A stretch of DNA of 64,000 nucleotides from Deltaproteobacteria bacterium (GTDB lineage: Bacteria; Desulfobacterota; Syntrophobacteria; Syntrophobacterales; Syntrophobacteraceae), in NCBI GenBank assembly GCA_021777755.1, contig JAJYDE010000006.1, positions 1 to 64,000 on the forward strand, given 5' to 3'. This document shows positions 8,636-17,297 of this stretch, one piece after another. Numbering within the stretch: position 1 is the stretch's first letter; each line of letters opens with the position of its first letter. Both the position numbers and the translations under genes were made by a program. The notes below the pieces were generated by a model that did not search any database, was not told the DNA's origin, and saw nothing but the letters and a program-made list of their open reading frames with translations.

Positions 8636-9522
8636 CCATGGCGCCTTCTGAACAAAAAGTTCATCCCGCCCGCAAGCCCGACTGGCTGAGGCTAAGACTT
8701 CCGAGCGGTCCGGCTTATGAGCAGGTAAGAGCCCTGCTGGCCGACGTCGGGGTTCACACCGTGTGCCAGGAAGCTCATTGTCCCAACCAGTGGGAGTGTT
8801 TTTCCTCCCGCACGGCCGCCTTCCTCATCATGGGGCCTCATTGCACCCGCAACTGCGGCTTTTGCGCGGTAGGTCACCAGCCCCCCTGTGCACCCGATCC
8901 CGAAGAGCCGGCCATGGTGGCGCAAGCGGTCCAGGCACTGGGACTGCTTTACGCGGTGGTAACCTCGGTTACCCGAGACGATCTGCCCGATGGCGGGGCT
9001 TCCTGTTTTGCCGAAACGATCCGCGCAATCAGGCAAATTCGCCCCCGTGCGTTGATCGAAGTGTTGATTCCCGATTTCAGGGGAGCCTTGCAACCCCTTC
9101 AAACCGTTCTTGCAGCCCGCCCGGATGTTCTCAATCACAACATGGAGACGGTCCCGCGTCTCTACGGGACGGTCAGACCGCTGGCCTCCTACACACGCTC
9201 GCTGGATCTTCTTGCCAAAGCAAAGGAACTGGCCCCTTCGATCCCCGTCAAATCAGGCCTTATGCTGGGCCTCGGAGAATCGGAGGAGGAAATCCGCCGT
9301 ACCATCCAGGACCTCGCCGATGCGGGCTGCTCCATGCTCACCCTTGGCCAGTATCTCCAGCCTTCGGCCCTTCACCTCCCGGTGCAACGTTACGTCACAC
9401 CCGAAGAGTTCGACCTTTGGAAGCGGATTGCCCTCCAAACCGGGCTCTCCAGGGTGGATAGCGGCCCCTTCGTGCGCAGTTCCTACCATGCCGAAAACCT
9501 TTTTGATCGCGATCCCGTCTAG
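8632..9522 (+). CDS. lipA: Lipoyl synthase LipA
   Basis: Radical SAM enzyme inserting two sulfurs into protein-bound octanoate. 296 residues. The auxiliary cluster motif C-x4-C-x5-C reads CQEAHCPNQWEC, the radical SAM CxxxCxxC reads CTRNCGFC, and the C-terminal RSSYHAE serine motif is present (RSSYHAENLF). The start overlaps the lipB stop by 4 bases; an in-frame ATG 6 bases later is possible. The stop codon shares a CTAG with the stop of the convergent gene on the other strand. Confidence 0.97.
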   Translation: MTMAPSEQKVHPARKPDWLRLRLPSGPAYEQVRALLADVGVHTVCQEAHCPNQWECFSSRTAAFLIMGPHCTRNCGFCAVGHQPPCAPDPEEPAMVAQAVQALGLLYAVVTSVTRDDLPDGGASCFAETIRAIRQIRPRALIEVLIPDFRGALQPLQTVLAARPDVLNHNMETVPRLYGTVRPLASYTRSLDLLAKAKELAPSIPVKSGLMLGLGESEEEIRRTIQDLADAGCSMLTLGQYLQPSALHLPVQRYVTPEEFDLWKRIALQTGLSRVDSGPFVRSSYHAENLFDRDPV

Positions 9523-10250
9523 GCCATTGAAATCAGAAAGATCAACCCCGCAAGGCTTGTCAGGGACAATGTGCGCACCGCCTTTTTCTCTGCCGCGGGG
9601 GTGCCTTTTTGCGCCATGAGCAAAAAGGAGCCCAGGGTGATCAGTTCAAAAAAGAAATAGAAAAAGCTCATATCGTTTGAGAGCACCGTACCGTTAAGAG
9701 CGCCGATGCAAACAAGCAGCAAGGCGAAAAACCTGTGCCGGCTCGACTGTTTCAAATCGGCATTGTCTTCCAGAGCCCGCAGGCTCGGAATGAAAGACAG
9801 CCGCATTGTCGAGAGTGCGGTGGCTATGGACGCAACCATGATAACCATGAGCGACAGGTTGTCCCCGTAGAGGGTGTCAACGGGAGGTTTCCCCTTTATA
9901 AAGAAATTCAAAAATGCCAGAAGAACAATTTGCAATACTGAAAGAATTTTTATCACAGGATGGCGAAATCTGGACCCGAAGTAAAAAATGAGACCCAGCA
10001 GGATAAAGTCCGCCACTCGGATCGCCGCGTGCGGGTCGATCCCCCACACGGGCAGAAGAGAAAGCCCGAGGGGAACTCGCGACGACATCAGCAATACACC
10101 GATAGCCATCGCCGTGGTCGTGACGGAAACGATAAAGGATTGCAAGGGCAGCGATCGAAGTTGATAGACGCACAGGGCCGCCAGAAAAGGGGAAACGATG
10201 AACAAGAACAAAAGGACCGGTGAACTGAAATTGGGAATGGCGTGTTCCAT
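9519..10250 (-). pseudogene. Truncated NuoL/HyfB-like proton-pumping membrane subunit (N-terminal part only)
   Basis: 243 residues with 6-7 strongly hydrophobic segments. The segment from about 125 to 225 (SLMVIMVASIATALSTM, then MSFFYFFFELITLGSFLLM) looks like the N-terminal third of the antiporter-type subunits of complex I and membrane-bound hydrogenases, where a conserved Glu sits in the FFxFFE(L/W) helix. Family members usually have 480-640 residues and 12-16 helices; this frame stops in the lipA 3' end, so it is probably a deletion relic. No other complex I or hydrogenase subunits are nearby. A short hydrophobic reading frame just upstream (to 10378) might be a relic of a neighbour but was not identified. 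Whether it is expressed is unknown. Confidence 0.55.
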
Positions 10251-10556
10251 GACTTACTCCCTTTGGGCCGCGAAGAAGGAATTCTTTTGAGCCTGATAAA
10301 GAGGTCGACCGGGCCGGCCATGCCGTGCCCGACGACTTCAAGGAGATGGAATTGGATATCGAGCGACAACGGGATCATCCAGCGTTCGTGGACATGGAAG
10401 GAGCAAGTCTTGTTCCATCGGCCGTGCTAGCGCTCTGCGCCTTGCTTTGAGCTGATTGGACAAAAGGATGGGGCGGCTGGGAAAGCCCGCTTTCGAAAGT
10501 TTTCGTTGACATCGGTTGTAACCTGAAAATTTCAGGTCGAGGTCCGCTTGGCCAAC
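10251..10556. other. Intergenic region, no convincing gene
   Basis: About 300 bases between the NuoL-like fragment and the acetyltransferase gene. The minus-strand frame 10088-10378 begins with a protein-like stretch (HLLEVVGHGMAGPVDLF) ending near 10255, possibly the decayed tail of a neighbouring subunit gene, but I could not name it. Nothing else was seen. Confidence 0.4.
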
Positions 10557-11027
10557 CTAGCCGATTTTTTTGGTGAGGTTTATGAAGTCGCTTCTTTCGA
10601 AATCAAGCGTCCTGAAAAAGGAAAGAATGTCCGTGGAATCCCACCGAACGGAGGTATAGACCCTGGTAATGCCCTGAGATTTGTAGAATTTGAAGCTTTC
10701 CTCGGCCAAATGCGCCCCAACGCCCCCGCCCATGTGTTTGGGGTCGACGCCGAAGGTCGCGATCCAGCCGCTTTTGTCAATCCCGAACCCGAGGGTCAGA
10801 ACGTAGCTGATCATAAACCCGATGACTTTACCGTCCAATTCGGCCACAAAGCAGGCGGAATCCTTACCCCGGGCGTGGGCCTCGATCATCTCGTCGAAAT
10901 CGGCCTCCGTCCCCTTTTTGGTGATCTCGGTATAAATCCGCGCTATCCCTTGCGAATCCTCCGGTCTCATCCGCCTTATCAGTGCGACCCTGTCGGCTGA
11001 ATCCATCGCCTTGCCCGCCCTTTTCAC
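10557..11027 (-). CDS. GNAT-family N-acetyltransferase
   Basis: 156 residues with the GCN5 fold. It has CFVAELDGKVIGFMISY (strands 2-4), the acetyl-CoA pyrophosphate loop in VDPKHMGGGVGAHLAEE (Q/RxxGxG/A equivalent), and the C-terminal FFRTLDFERSD segment typical of RimI-like enzymes. The GTG at 11027 lies 4 bases after the stop of the upstream DUF2080 gene, suggesting translational coupling; an ATG at 11006 preceded by AGGGCGGG is an alternative. The target (protein N-terminus, aminoacyl-tRNA, small molecule) is unknown. Its coupling to two small AbrB-like genes resembles the layout of GNAT toxin-antitoxin modules, but this is inference. Confidence 0.85.
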   Translation of the reverse strand: MKRAGKAMDSADRVALIRRMRPEDSQGIARIYTEITKKGTEADFDEMIEAHARGKDSACFVAELDGKVIGFMISYVLTLGFGIDKSGWIATFGVDPKHMGGGVGAHLAEESFKFYKSQGITRVYTSVRWDSTDILSFFRTLDFERSDFINLTKKIG

Positions 11028-11031
11028 TGGT

Positions 11032-11271
11032 TCAATCTATACGAATCACCTTGACCCGATGGCCAACCCAATCCGGGGGCAGATAGATCCTGCCGCTGTT
11101 GCCGCTGAGCCGCACCCTTTTTTCGAGCATCTCCTCGCCAAAGACTTCAAAGCGGACCATTTTATGAACAGCCTCCGCGGAGGGCTCCGATTCGGCACTC
11201 GCTTCGATCGGGATGCGATCTTCGCTCATATCAATTTCCATCGCCGCTTTTGCACGGCCCCGGTTAGTCAT
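11032..11271 (-). CDS. DUF2080-type small protein (AbrB/MazE-like swapped-hairpin), copy 1
   Basis: 79 residues. The last 40 (RFEVFGEEMLEKRVRLSGNSGRIYLPPDW then VKVIRID) match the DUF2080 pattern, annotated in databases as putative transposon-encoded and resembling the swapped-hairpin DNA-binding fold of AbrB/MazE/SpoVT antitoxins (SGNSxxxxLP). The N-terminal half is acidic and variable. It is 56% or more identical by eye to the gene upstream over the conserved part, so the two are a tandem duplication. It is coupled to the acetyltransferase gene (4-base gap). It is probably a DNA-binding regulator. Confidence 0.7.
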   Translation of the reverse strand: MTNRGRAKAAMEIDMSEDRIPIEASAESEPSAEAVHKMVRFEVFGEEMLEKRVRLSGNSGRIYLPPDWVGHRVKVIRID

Positions 11272-11327
11272 TTCAGTCTCTTCAACCCTCTCCGGCGATC
11301 AGGCGCCAAGCCTCAGCCCGGCCCGCC

Positions 11328-11537
11328 TCACCCCAGCCTTATTACCTTGACCCGGCCGCCGACCCAATCCGGGGGCAAATAGACCCGCCCGCTGTTTCCG
11401 CTGGGTTTGACTTCTTTTTCGACCATCTCCTGGCCGAAGACCTCGAACTTGACCCGGTTCAGAGCGGTCGGACCCTTTTTCACATTCACCGCGGTATCAG
11501 CGGAGGGCTTTGCTTCCCCGGTAATCATCTTTTCCAT
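11328..11537 (-). CDS. DUF2080-type small protein, copy 2
   Basis: About 69 residues from the ATG at 11537, which has GAGG about 6 bases upstream; the ORF track's 11621 start adds an unconserved leader. The conserved C-terminus reads VKFEVFGQEMVEKEVKPSGNSGRVYLPPDW then VKVIRLG, nearly the same as copy 1. It is first gene of the three-gene minus-strand cluster (DUF2080, DUF2080, GNAT), reading away from the SDR operon. Its promoter should lie in 11538-11824. Confidence 0.68.
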   Translation of the reverse strand: MEKMITGEAKPSADTAVNVKKGPTALNRVKFEVFGQEMVEKEVKPSGNSGRVYLPPDWVGGRVKVIRLG

Positions 11538-11707
11538 CGGCGCCTCATGTTCAGAGCTGACTCGCACGTCGCCGGGGTTGGCAAAGCAAACCAATCTACC
11601 ACCCGATGCGTGCACGGTCAAGCCATTTGCCGGCTACAAAGCAATCATAATGTGGCTGCATGCAGGGAGGGCTGGCCCCAGCTCCTCTGCACGTTCCGAA
11701 GTTGCTC

Positions 11708-11735
11708 TTGACTAAATACATCATAGCTGTATTAT
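11708..11735 (+). promoter_or_regulatory. Sigma-70-type promoter for the SDR operon
   Basis: TTGACT, 16-base spacer, TATTAT, in an AT-rich island of the divergent region. The predicted start of transcription is near 11742, about 80 bases before the SDR start. AGCT half-sites flanking the -10 (AGCTgtattatAGCT) could be an operator. Confidence 0.55.
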
Positions 11736-11824
11736 AGCTCCACAGTGGTTCCAAGCCAACTGAAAAGTTTTGTGGCCTTAAGGCAAACCGAAGCGAACTC
11801 TTTAGACCTCCAATGGGGGAAGCC

Positions 11825-12574
11825 ATGTTACTGGAAGGGAAAAATGCCATTGTCACGGGCGGCTCGCAAGGGATCGGCGCGGCCTGCGCGCTCGAATTGG
11901 CCGCCGAAGGGGCGAATATCTGTCTCACCTATCGCAGGCACGAGGAGGAAGCGCAGAGCCATGTTCAGCGGATCTCCAGCATGGGCCGCAAGGCGATTGC
12001 GGTTAAATGCGACATTTCGGTCTTCGTCGAGGCCGAACAGGTGGTGAAGCAGACAGTTGATGCCTTCGGCTGTGTGGACATCCTGGTCAACAACGCCGGA
12101 ATGAATTGGGATGCCGTGTCGTGGAAAATGACCGAAGAGCAGTGGGACAGGGTGCTGGAAGTCAACCTCAAGGGCTATTTCAATTTCACCCGCAACGTCG
12201 CCCCGCTTTTCAAGGAGCGCCAGTACGGAAAGATCGTGAACATCACCTCGATAAACGGGATGCGCGGCAAATTCGGTCAGTCCAACTATTGTGCTTCCAA
12301 GGCGGGAATAATCGGCTATACCAAGGCGGTGGCAAGAGAGCTGGGAGCTTTCAACGTCAACGTAAACGCGGTTGCCCCCGGTTTGATCGAAACCCCCATG
12401 CTGCGAGAGTCGCCCAGTCGGGACAAAATAGTTGACATGGCAATGGGGGAGATTGTTATGAAAAGGCTGGGGCAACCGGAAGAACTTGCCTACGTCGTAG
12501 CCTTTCTTGCCTCCGACAAGGCGCGCCACATCACCGGAGAAGTCATTCGAGTCGATGGCGGCCAATACATCTAG
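11825..12574 (+). CDS. SDR-family oxidoreductase (FabG / 2-hydroxyacyl-CoA dehydrogenase type)
   Basis: 249 residues from the ATG at 11825, chosen because GGGGGA lies 5 bases upstream. It is a classical short-chain dehydrogenase/reductase: cofactor loop TGGSQGIGAA (about 11-20), NNAG at about 90, the catalytic serine in ITSINGMRG, and YCASK with the catalytic Tyr and Lys. The C-terminus ends in ITGEVIRVDGG. The closest functional classes are 3-oxoacyl-ACP reductase, acetoacetyl-CoA reductase and 2-hydroxycyclohexane-carboxyl-CoA dehydrogenase. The next gene, 20 bases downstream, is a dienoyl-CoA-hydratase-like enzyme, so a CoA-ester substrate in alicyclic or aromatic acid degradation is likely (inference). 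Confidence 0.9.
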   Translation: MLLEGKNAIVTGGSQGIGAACALELAAEGANICLTYRRHEEEAQSHVQRISSMGRKAIAVKCDISVFVEAEQVVKQTVDAFGCVDILVNNAGMNWDAVSWKMTEEQWDRVLEVNLKGYFNFTRNVAPLFKERQYGKIVNITSINGMRGKFGQSNYCASKAGIIGYTKAVARELGAFNVNVNAVAPGLIETPMLRESPSRDKIVDMAMGEIVMKRLGQPEELAYVVAFLASDKARHITGEVIRVDGGQYI

Positions 12575-12594
12575 CTTACAGGGGGAATCCCGAC

Positions 12595-13365
12595 ATGAGC
12601 GAACTCCGGTTTTTCAAGTTTGAAAGGGCAAACGGCGCGGCCCGAATCTGGCTGGCGCGTCCAAAGCATAATGTGCTCAATCTGGATATGATGAAGGAAC
12701 TCAACTCGGTTCTCGAATCGCTTTGCTCGGATAATGAGCTTAAATGCCTTGTCCTTTTGGCCGAGGGGAAAAGCTGGTGCGCCGGAGTCGAGGTGGGCGA
12801 TCACAAACCCGAGTGCGCCCCCGCGATGATAGAGGTTTTCGACCGGATTTTCGATTTGCTCGGCCGGTTGGAGGTGCCGGTCATTGCGGCGGTCCACGGG
12901 GCCTGTTTGGGCGGAGGGATGGAACTCGCCATAGGATGTGACATCATTGTCGCCTCGGAAACCGCCAAATTCGGCCAGCCGGAAATCAAACTGGGGTTTT
13001 TCCCCCCCTATGCGGCGGCGCGGCTTCCGGAAATGGTCGGAACATCGAAAGCCATCGAAATCTGTACTACAGGCAGAACATACAACGCCCGTGAAGCCCT
13101 CGAGCTCGGCTTTGTGAGCCGGGTGGTCGAGGAGGGCGTTTTTGCCGCGACAGTGGACGGTCTGATCGATGAGATTTGCCAAAACAGCCCCCTTATCATT
13201 CGCATGAATAAACGGGCGATAAACATGGTAAAGGGTCTTTCACCACGGGAAGCGGCAAGAAAATCAAACGATTATTTCCTCAATTCCCTCATGAAGACCG
13301 AAGACACCCTGGAAGGAATAAGGAGTTTCGAAGAAAAGCGAAAACCGGTGTGGAAAAACAGGTAA
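12595..13365 (+). CDS. Enoyl-CoA hydratase family, cyclohexa-1,5-dienecarbonyl-CoA hydratase-like
   Basis: 256 residues of the crotonase fold. The oxyanion-hole segments are SWCAGVEVGDHKPE and GACLGGGMELAIGCD. The signature stretch AKFGQPEIKLGFFPPYAA and the motif GVEVGDHKP resemble cyclohexa-1,5-diene-1-carbonyl-CoA hydratases of obligately anaerobic benzoate degraders, more than mitochondrial-type crotonases, which carry a catalytic Glu in a different context. That enzyme adds water to the dearomatised ring after benzoyl-CoA reductase. No benzoyl-CoA reductase (bam or bcr) genes lie in this window, so the pathway role rests on similarity from memory. It follows the SDR with a gap of 20 bases. 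Confidence 0.82.
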   Translation: MSELRFFKFERANGAARIWLARPKHNVLNLDMMKELNSVLESLCSDNELKCLVLLAEGKSWCAGVEVGDHKPECAPAMIEVFDRIFDLLGRLEVPVIAAVHGACLGGGMELAIGCDIIVASETAKFGQPEIKLGFFPPYAAARLPEMVGTSKAIEICTTGRTYNAREALELGFVSRVVEEGVFAATVDGLIDEICQNSPLIIRMNKRAINMVKGLSPREAARKSNDYFLNSLMKTEDTLEGIRSFEEKRKPVWKNR

Positions 13366-13396
13366 GCTAAACCGGGGTCGAAAGGATGGCGTTAAA

Positions 13397-13963
13397 GTGA
13401 GCAAGCCCGCATTGCTTATAATAGATATGGTCAGGGACACCTTCGACGATTCGAAAAAATTCCCCATAACCCCTTTTGCCCGCAAGATAATCGCGCCGAT
13501 AAACAACCTGATCGCGATTTTCAGAAAACACGGCTGGCCGGTCGTATTTTCAACCGACGCCTTCAAACAGGAGGACTTCATCTTCACCGGACGCATGAAG
13601 CCTCATAGTCTGGCCGGAACCCGGGGGGCCGAGGTGATCGAAGATCTTGACATGCGGCCCCGGGACCTGTGGTTGCCCAAACCGAGGTTTTCCGCCTTTT
13701 TCAATACCGACCTGGCCGAAAGGCTTAGAGCCGATGGGGTTTCACTTTGCGCCGTGGCCGGTATCGCCACAAATTTTTGTGTGCTTTCCACCGTCTTTGA
13801 CGCCCTTTGCTCAGACTTTCGCGCCGTTTTGCTCGAAGACTGCACCGCGGCTTTTTCCGAAGAAGTTCACAGCCGCACCGTGGATAACTACCGCCGCAAT
13901 CCTCTCCATCCTCTGTTCAGGGTCTGCACCTCGGGCGAGTTTGTCGCCGAGCCGGGTTTTTGA
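13397..13963 (+). CDS. Isochorismatase-family cysteine hydrolase
   Basis: 188 residues with a GTG start at 13397, 31 bases after the hydratase gene. The catalytic triad is visible: Asp in LLIIDMVRD, Lys in LPKPRFSAFF, and Cys in IATNFCVLST, preceded by the cis-peptide-type AGIAT. Members include nicotinamidases, N-carbamoylsarcosine amidases and ureido hydrolases; the substrate cannot be assigned. It is the last gene of the SDR-hydratase-hydrolase cluster, followed by a GC-rich hairpin. Confidence 0.88.
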   Translation: MSKPALLIIDMVRDTFDDSKKFPITPFARKIIAPINNLIAIFRKHGWPVVFSTDAFKQEDFIFTGRMKPHSLAGTRGAEVIEDLDMRPRDLWLPKPRFSAFFNTDLAERLRADGVSLCAVAGIATNFCVLSTVFDALCSDFRAVLLEDCTAAFSEEVHSRTVDNYRRNPLHPLFRVCTSGEFVAEPGF

Positions 13964-13978
13964 CTCGCAATCGGTCAG

Positions 13979-14018
13979 GGGGGCCGGAGCGTTTTGAGCT
14001 TTTTTTCCGGCGCCCCCC
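13979..14018 (+). terminator. GC-rich hairpin after the hydrolase gene
   Basis: GGGGGCCGGA pairs with TCCGG-CG-CCCCC with a two-base bulge. The loop carries the T-run; no T-run follows the stem, so termination by it is uncertain. Confidence 0.35.
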
Positions 14019-14127
14019 GGGTCTTCCAGGTCGCTTGCATTAAAAATAGTTCAACAAACGAGGCTCATGGGCTTGATCCGGCGCTGCGCCCTTGTTATAA
14101 AAACGGTTTTTGAAAGGGAATCGCCGC

Positions 14128-15915
14128 ATGAAACGTAACGACATTCGCAACCTGGCCATTATCGCCCATGTTGATCACGGCAAAACGACTCTTGTGGACG
14201 CCATGCTGTGGCAGGGTGGCATTTTTCGGGAAAACGAGCAGGTCGCCGAACGGGTTATGGACAGCCTTGATCTGGAGCGGGAAAAGGGCATCACCATCAT
14301 GGCCAAAAATACGGCCATCGTCTACAAGGGGGTGAAGATCAATATTGTCGATACCCCCGGTCATGCGGACTTCGGAGGCGAAGTCGAGAGGACGCTGAAC
14401 ATGGTCGAAGGCGTGCTGCTGCTTGTCGATGCGACCGAAGGCCCTCTTCCCCAAACCCGGTTCGTTCTCGGAAAAGCCCTGGCCATGGGACTGCCGCCGA
14501 TTCTTGTGATAAACAAAATCGATCGGCCCGACAGGCGAATAAGCGAAGTGCTCGACGAGACCTACGATCTTTTTATCGATCTGGACGCAAGCGAAGATCA
14601 GCTGAATTTCCCCGTCCTCTACACCAATGCCAAGGCGGGAATCGCTCAGACCGATCCGGACGTGGAGGGGCAAGACCTGGTGCCGCTTTTTGACACGATT
14701 CTAACGTCCATACCCGCGCCGTCCCACGATCCCGGGGCCCCTCTCCAATTCCTGGTGACCACGCTCAACCACAGCGACTACGTCGGCAGAACGGCAATCG
14801 GTAAAATTGTCAACGGGACCTTGCAAAAAGGCGCCGAGGTCATGCTGCTAAAAGCCGACGGCGCCTCTCGAAAGGCTTCCATCAGCGTGCTCTACACCTA
14901 CGAGGGTTTAAATCGCGTGGAGAAACAAATTGCCGAGGCCGGCGACATTGCCGCGGTCGCGGGAATGGAGGATATTTTCATCGGAGACACCCTGGGAGAT
15001 CCGGAAGATCCCCGGCGTCTACCCGCCATATCCGTCGAAGAACCGACCATATCCATGGTCTTTACGGTCAACACCTCTCCTTTGGCCGGAAAAGAGGGCC
15101 GATATCTCACCTCCCGCCACATCAAGGAACGGTTGGACAAGGAACTGCTCTACAATGTGAGCATTCGGGTGGAGCAGGCCGAAAACCGTGAATCATACCA
15201 GGTTAGCGCCCGGGGAGAACTCCAACTGGCCGTGCTTGTCGAGACGATGCGCCGGGAGGGCTTCGAGATTTCAATTTCCAGGCCCAAAGTGATAACCAGG
15301 GAAATCGACGGAGTGCTGTGCGAACCTGTCGAGCTTGCCACGGTGGATATCCCGGAAGATTGCATCGGGATAGTCACCGAAATGTTGAGCGGCCGTCGCG
15401 GCAGAATGACAAGGATGGTCAACAACGGCTTTGGCCGTGTGCGACTCGAGTTCGAAATTCCATCCCGGGGTCTAATAGGTTTTCGCGGCCGGTTTTTGAC
15501 CGAAACCCGCGGGGCGGGGATTCTCAATACGCTCCTTTTGGGCTACCGGCAGCACTCGGGCGAAATCCCGGCCCGCACCAACGGAGTGTTGGTCTCCGAC
15601 CGCGAAGGCAAGGCGGTCACCTTTGCCATCTATCATCTCCAGCCTCGGGGGACAATTTTTGTCAACCCCGGCGAACCGGTCTATTCGGGCATGGTCGTGG
15701 GAGAAAATTCACGCGCCGAGGACATCTGGGTCAATATCACCAAGGAAAAAAAGCTCACCAATATGAGGGCCTCCGGTTCCGACGAGGCCTTGAGGATCAT
15801 ACCGCCGCGCCGGTTCAGCCTCGAGCAGGCCATGGAATACATCTCCGATGACGAACTGGTTGAAATCACCCCTTCTTCGATCCGGCTGCGCAAGAGGAAA
15901 AATCGTCAGCACTGA
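14128..15915 (+). CDS. typA: Ribosome-associated GTPase TypA/BipA
   Basis: 595 residues from the ATG at 14128 (the ORF-track start adds six residues without support). Translational GTPase related to EF-G that helps ribosome assembly and stress adaptation. G1 AHVDHGKT, G2 ERGITI-like [11 protein letters not shown]3 [10 protein letters not shown]4 NKIDRP and the SAK-equivalent TNAKAG are present. EF-G-like domains III and V follow and the family-specific C-terminal domain ends in SIRLRKR. Full length, no anomalies. A long hairpin follows the stop. Confidence 0.97.
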   Translation: MKRNDIRNLAIIAHVDHGKTTLVDAMLWQGGIFRENEQVAERVMDSLDLEREKGITIMAKNTAIVYKGVKINIVDTPGHADFGGEVERTLNMVEGVLLLVDATEGPLPQTRFVLGKALAMGLPPILVINKIDRPDRRISEVLDETYDLFIDLDASEDQLNFPVLYTNAKAGIAQTDPDVEGQDLVPLFDTILTSIPAPSHDPGAPLQFLVTTLNHSDYVGRTAIGKIVNGTLQKGAEVMLLKADGASRKASISVLYTYEGLNRVEKQIAEAGDIAAVAGMEDIFIGDTLGDPEDPRRLPAISVEEPTISMVFTVNTSPLAGKEGRYLTSRHIKERLDKELLYNVSIRVEQAENRESYQVSARGELQLAVLVETMRREGFEISISRPKVITREIDGVLCEPVELATVDIPEDCIGIVTEMLSGRRGRMTRMVNNGFGRVRLEFEIPSRGLIGFRGRFLTETRGAGILNTLLLGYRQHSGEIPARTNGVLVSDREGKAVTFAIYHLQPRGTIFVNPGEPVYSGMVVGENSRAEDIWVNITKEKKLTNMRASGSDEALRIIPPRRFSLEQAMEYISDDELVEITPSSIRLRKRKNRQH

Positions 15916-15934
15916 GCGTTTTGTCATTCCATAG

Positions 15935-15968
15935 GAGATGGAGGCGGGAGAGATCCCGCCTCCATCTC
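15935..15968. terminator. Perfect 15-bp hairpin after typA
   Basis: GAGATGGAGGCGGGA pairs perfectly with its complement around a GAGA loop, 20 bases past the typA stop. No T-run follows on the plus strand. It lies exactly where the minus-strand Eco29kI-like homology breaks off, so it may serve both converging genes or mark a deletion junction. Confidence 0.6.
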
Positions 15969-15979
15969 GATTCAGGAGT

Positions 15980-16180
15980 TCCCGTGTAATAAATGGCGTA
16001 AAGGCCAGCTCCCTTAAAGGGCTCTGATGGGGGTAACGGTGAGATTGGTTGTTCCAGGAGGGCGCGGACCACACTTTCGGCAAGATTTTTCTTGTCGAGG
16101 GGATTACAGGGCGGCTGCTCTTGAATCGCGGATTCACCCTGAAAGCACCCTTCGAATTTCACTCGCCACAATTCCCGCAA
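15980..16180 (-). pseudogene. Truncated Eco29kI-type GIY-YIG restriction endonuclease
   Basis: The minus-strand frame contains NPLDKKNLAESVVRALL then LPPSEPFKGAGLYAIYYTG. This is the start of the GIY-YIG nuclease domain of Eco29kI-family restriction enzymes, with GLYAIYYTG as the GIY-YIG motif itself. Homology stops directly after YYTG; the frame then runs through the typA hairpin to a stop at 15866. The catalytic Arg, Tyr and Glu residues downstream are gone, so no cleavage activity is expected. It overlaps the 3' end of the cytosine methyltransferase gene by 47 bases, as a cognate endonuclease gene would. The methyltransferase may therefore recognise CCGCGG like M.Eco29kI (inference). Confidence 0.7.
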
Positions 16181-17297
16181 GCTTCACCGGCACGGCATTT
16201 CCAAGTTGTCGCATCGACTCGGTCCAGGAACCCTGAAATATGTAATTGTCTGGAAAGGTCTGAAGTCTTGCCGATTCTCTCACCGTGAAATATCTCACGG
16301 CGCCATCATCCTTGACAAGCATATTCTCGCCGCCCGGTACTCCGTGGCCTCCGGCTTTTAGTGTCTTCGCCGGTTCATCGAGCGGGCTTCCAGTATGCCC
16401 TTTGTATGTCCGCGCACCGGGATTGAGACGATGATTGGGAATGGTGGAGCAAATGTCACTGGCGGGATCGGGGAGAGCCGATATGGCATCCCTGATCGTC
16501 TTCCAGGGTTTCAGTGCCGGGGGAATAAACGAGGACTTAACGTGCACGATTCTTGGCATGAGGCCGTTCGACGGATTTGGCCGACTTTTCCGCAGGATAT
16601 TGTGTCTCTCCCAATAATTACCTGTCTTCCACTGGCTCCAAAGCAAAGCGTCCAGAGAATGCGTCTGTTCTGGAAAAGACCAGCTCTGTTCAACATCTGA
16701 GCGGAAGCCGACAATGAAAACCCTCTCACGCTTTTGGGCAACGCCGTAATTGGCCGCATTGAGAAGACGGGCAACGATCCTGTAATGAAGGCCATGATGC
16801 GAACCTGCCGTTTGGTGTTGCCGCAGTCGGGACAGGTGATCGATCAGCGATTCACCCTCCCTTCTAACTATTTCAGGGTATTCGAGCTGTAGACGGATAT
16901 ACTTGAAATAAGACGAGAAAGACTGGCGTAGAAGTCCTTTCACGTTTTCTATCAGAATTGCGCGAGGCTTAAGCTCACGAATGGCGCGGAACACCTCCGG
17001 GAACATATTGCGTTCGTCGTTCTGCCCTCTGTGCTTGCCTCCAATCGAAAACGGCTGGCATGGCGGACCGCCGCCCAGAAGGTCTATTTGCCCCCTGATC
17101 GTCGAGTAGTCGAAATCCGCAACATTCATTTCGTAGATCGGCCAATCGGAAACCGGGTATGTTCCCGAAGCCTTATTGTGGCGCATCGTGGAACACGCGT
17201 TTTTGTCCCACTCGATCACCGCTTCGTGTCGAAACCCGGCGTTTGAGGTCCCTATGGCCAGGCCTCCAGCTCCGGTAAATAATTCAACCGATCGCAC
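16134..17297 (-). CDS. DNA (cytosine-5-)-methyltransferase
   Basis: 387 residues. Type II C5 methyltransferase: motif I ELFTGAGGLAIG at the N-terminus binds S-adenosylmethionine, motif IV GGPPCQPFS carries the catalytic cysteine (about residue 80), motif VI ILIENVKGL, motif VIII-like QKRERVFIVG, and motifs IX-X near the end (RESARLQTFPDNY and QLGNAVPVKLA). All catalytic motifs are intact. The start overlaps the 3' end of vsr by 14 bases. Its companion endonuclease is truncated, so this may now be a solitary methyltransferase plus repair enzyme. By eye its codon use is somewhat less GC-biased than that of its neighbours, as in many horizontally acquired restriction cassettes. Confidence 0.95.
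   Translation of the reverse strand: MRSVELFTGAGGLAIGTSNAGFRHEAVIEWDKNACSTMRHNKASGTYPVSDWPIYEMNVADFDYSTIRGQIDLLGGGPPCQPFSIGGKHRGQNDERNMFPEVFRAIRELKPRAILIENVKGLLRQSFSSYFKYIRLQLEYPEIVRREGESLIDHLSRLRQHQTAGSHHGLHYRIVARLLNAANYGVAQKRERVFIVGFRSDVEQSWSFPEQTHSLDALLWSQWKTGNYWERHNILRKSRPNPSNGLMPRIVHVKSSFIPPALKPWKTIRDAISALPDPASDICSTIPNHRLNPGARTYKGHTGSPLDEPAKTLKAGGHGVPGGENMLVKDDGAVRYFTVRESARLQTFPDNYIFQGSWTESMRQLGNAVPVKLAGIVASEIRRVLSG

Noticed and set aside
10088-10378. Possible small gene upstream of the NuoL-like fragment
   Set aside because: The first 40 residues look protein-like but no family or start signal is evident, and the rest overlaps the other frame; kept only as a note on the spacer.
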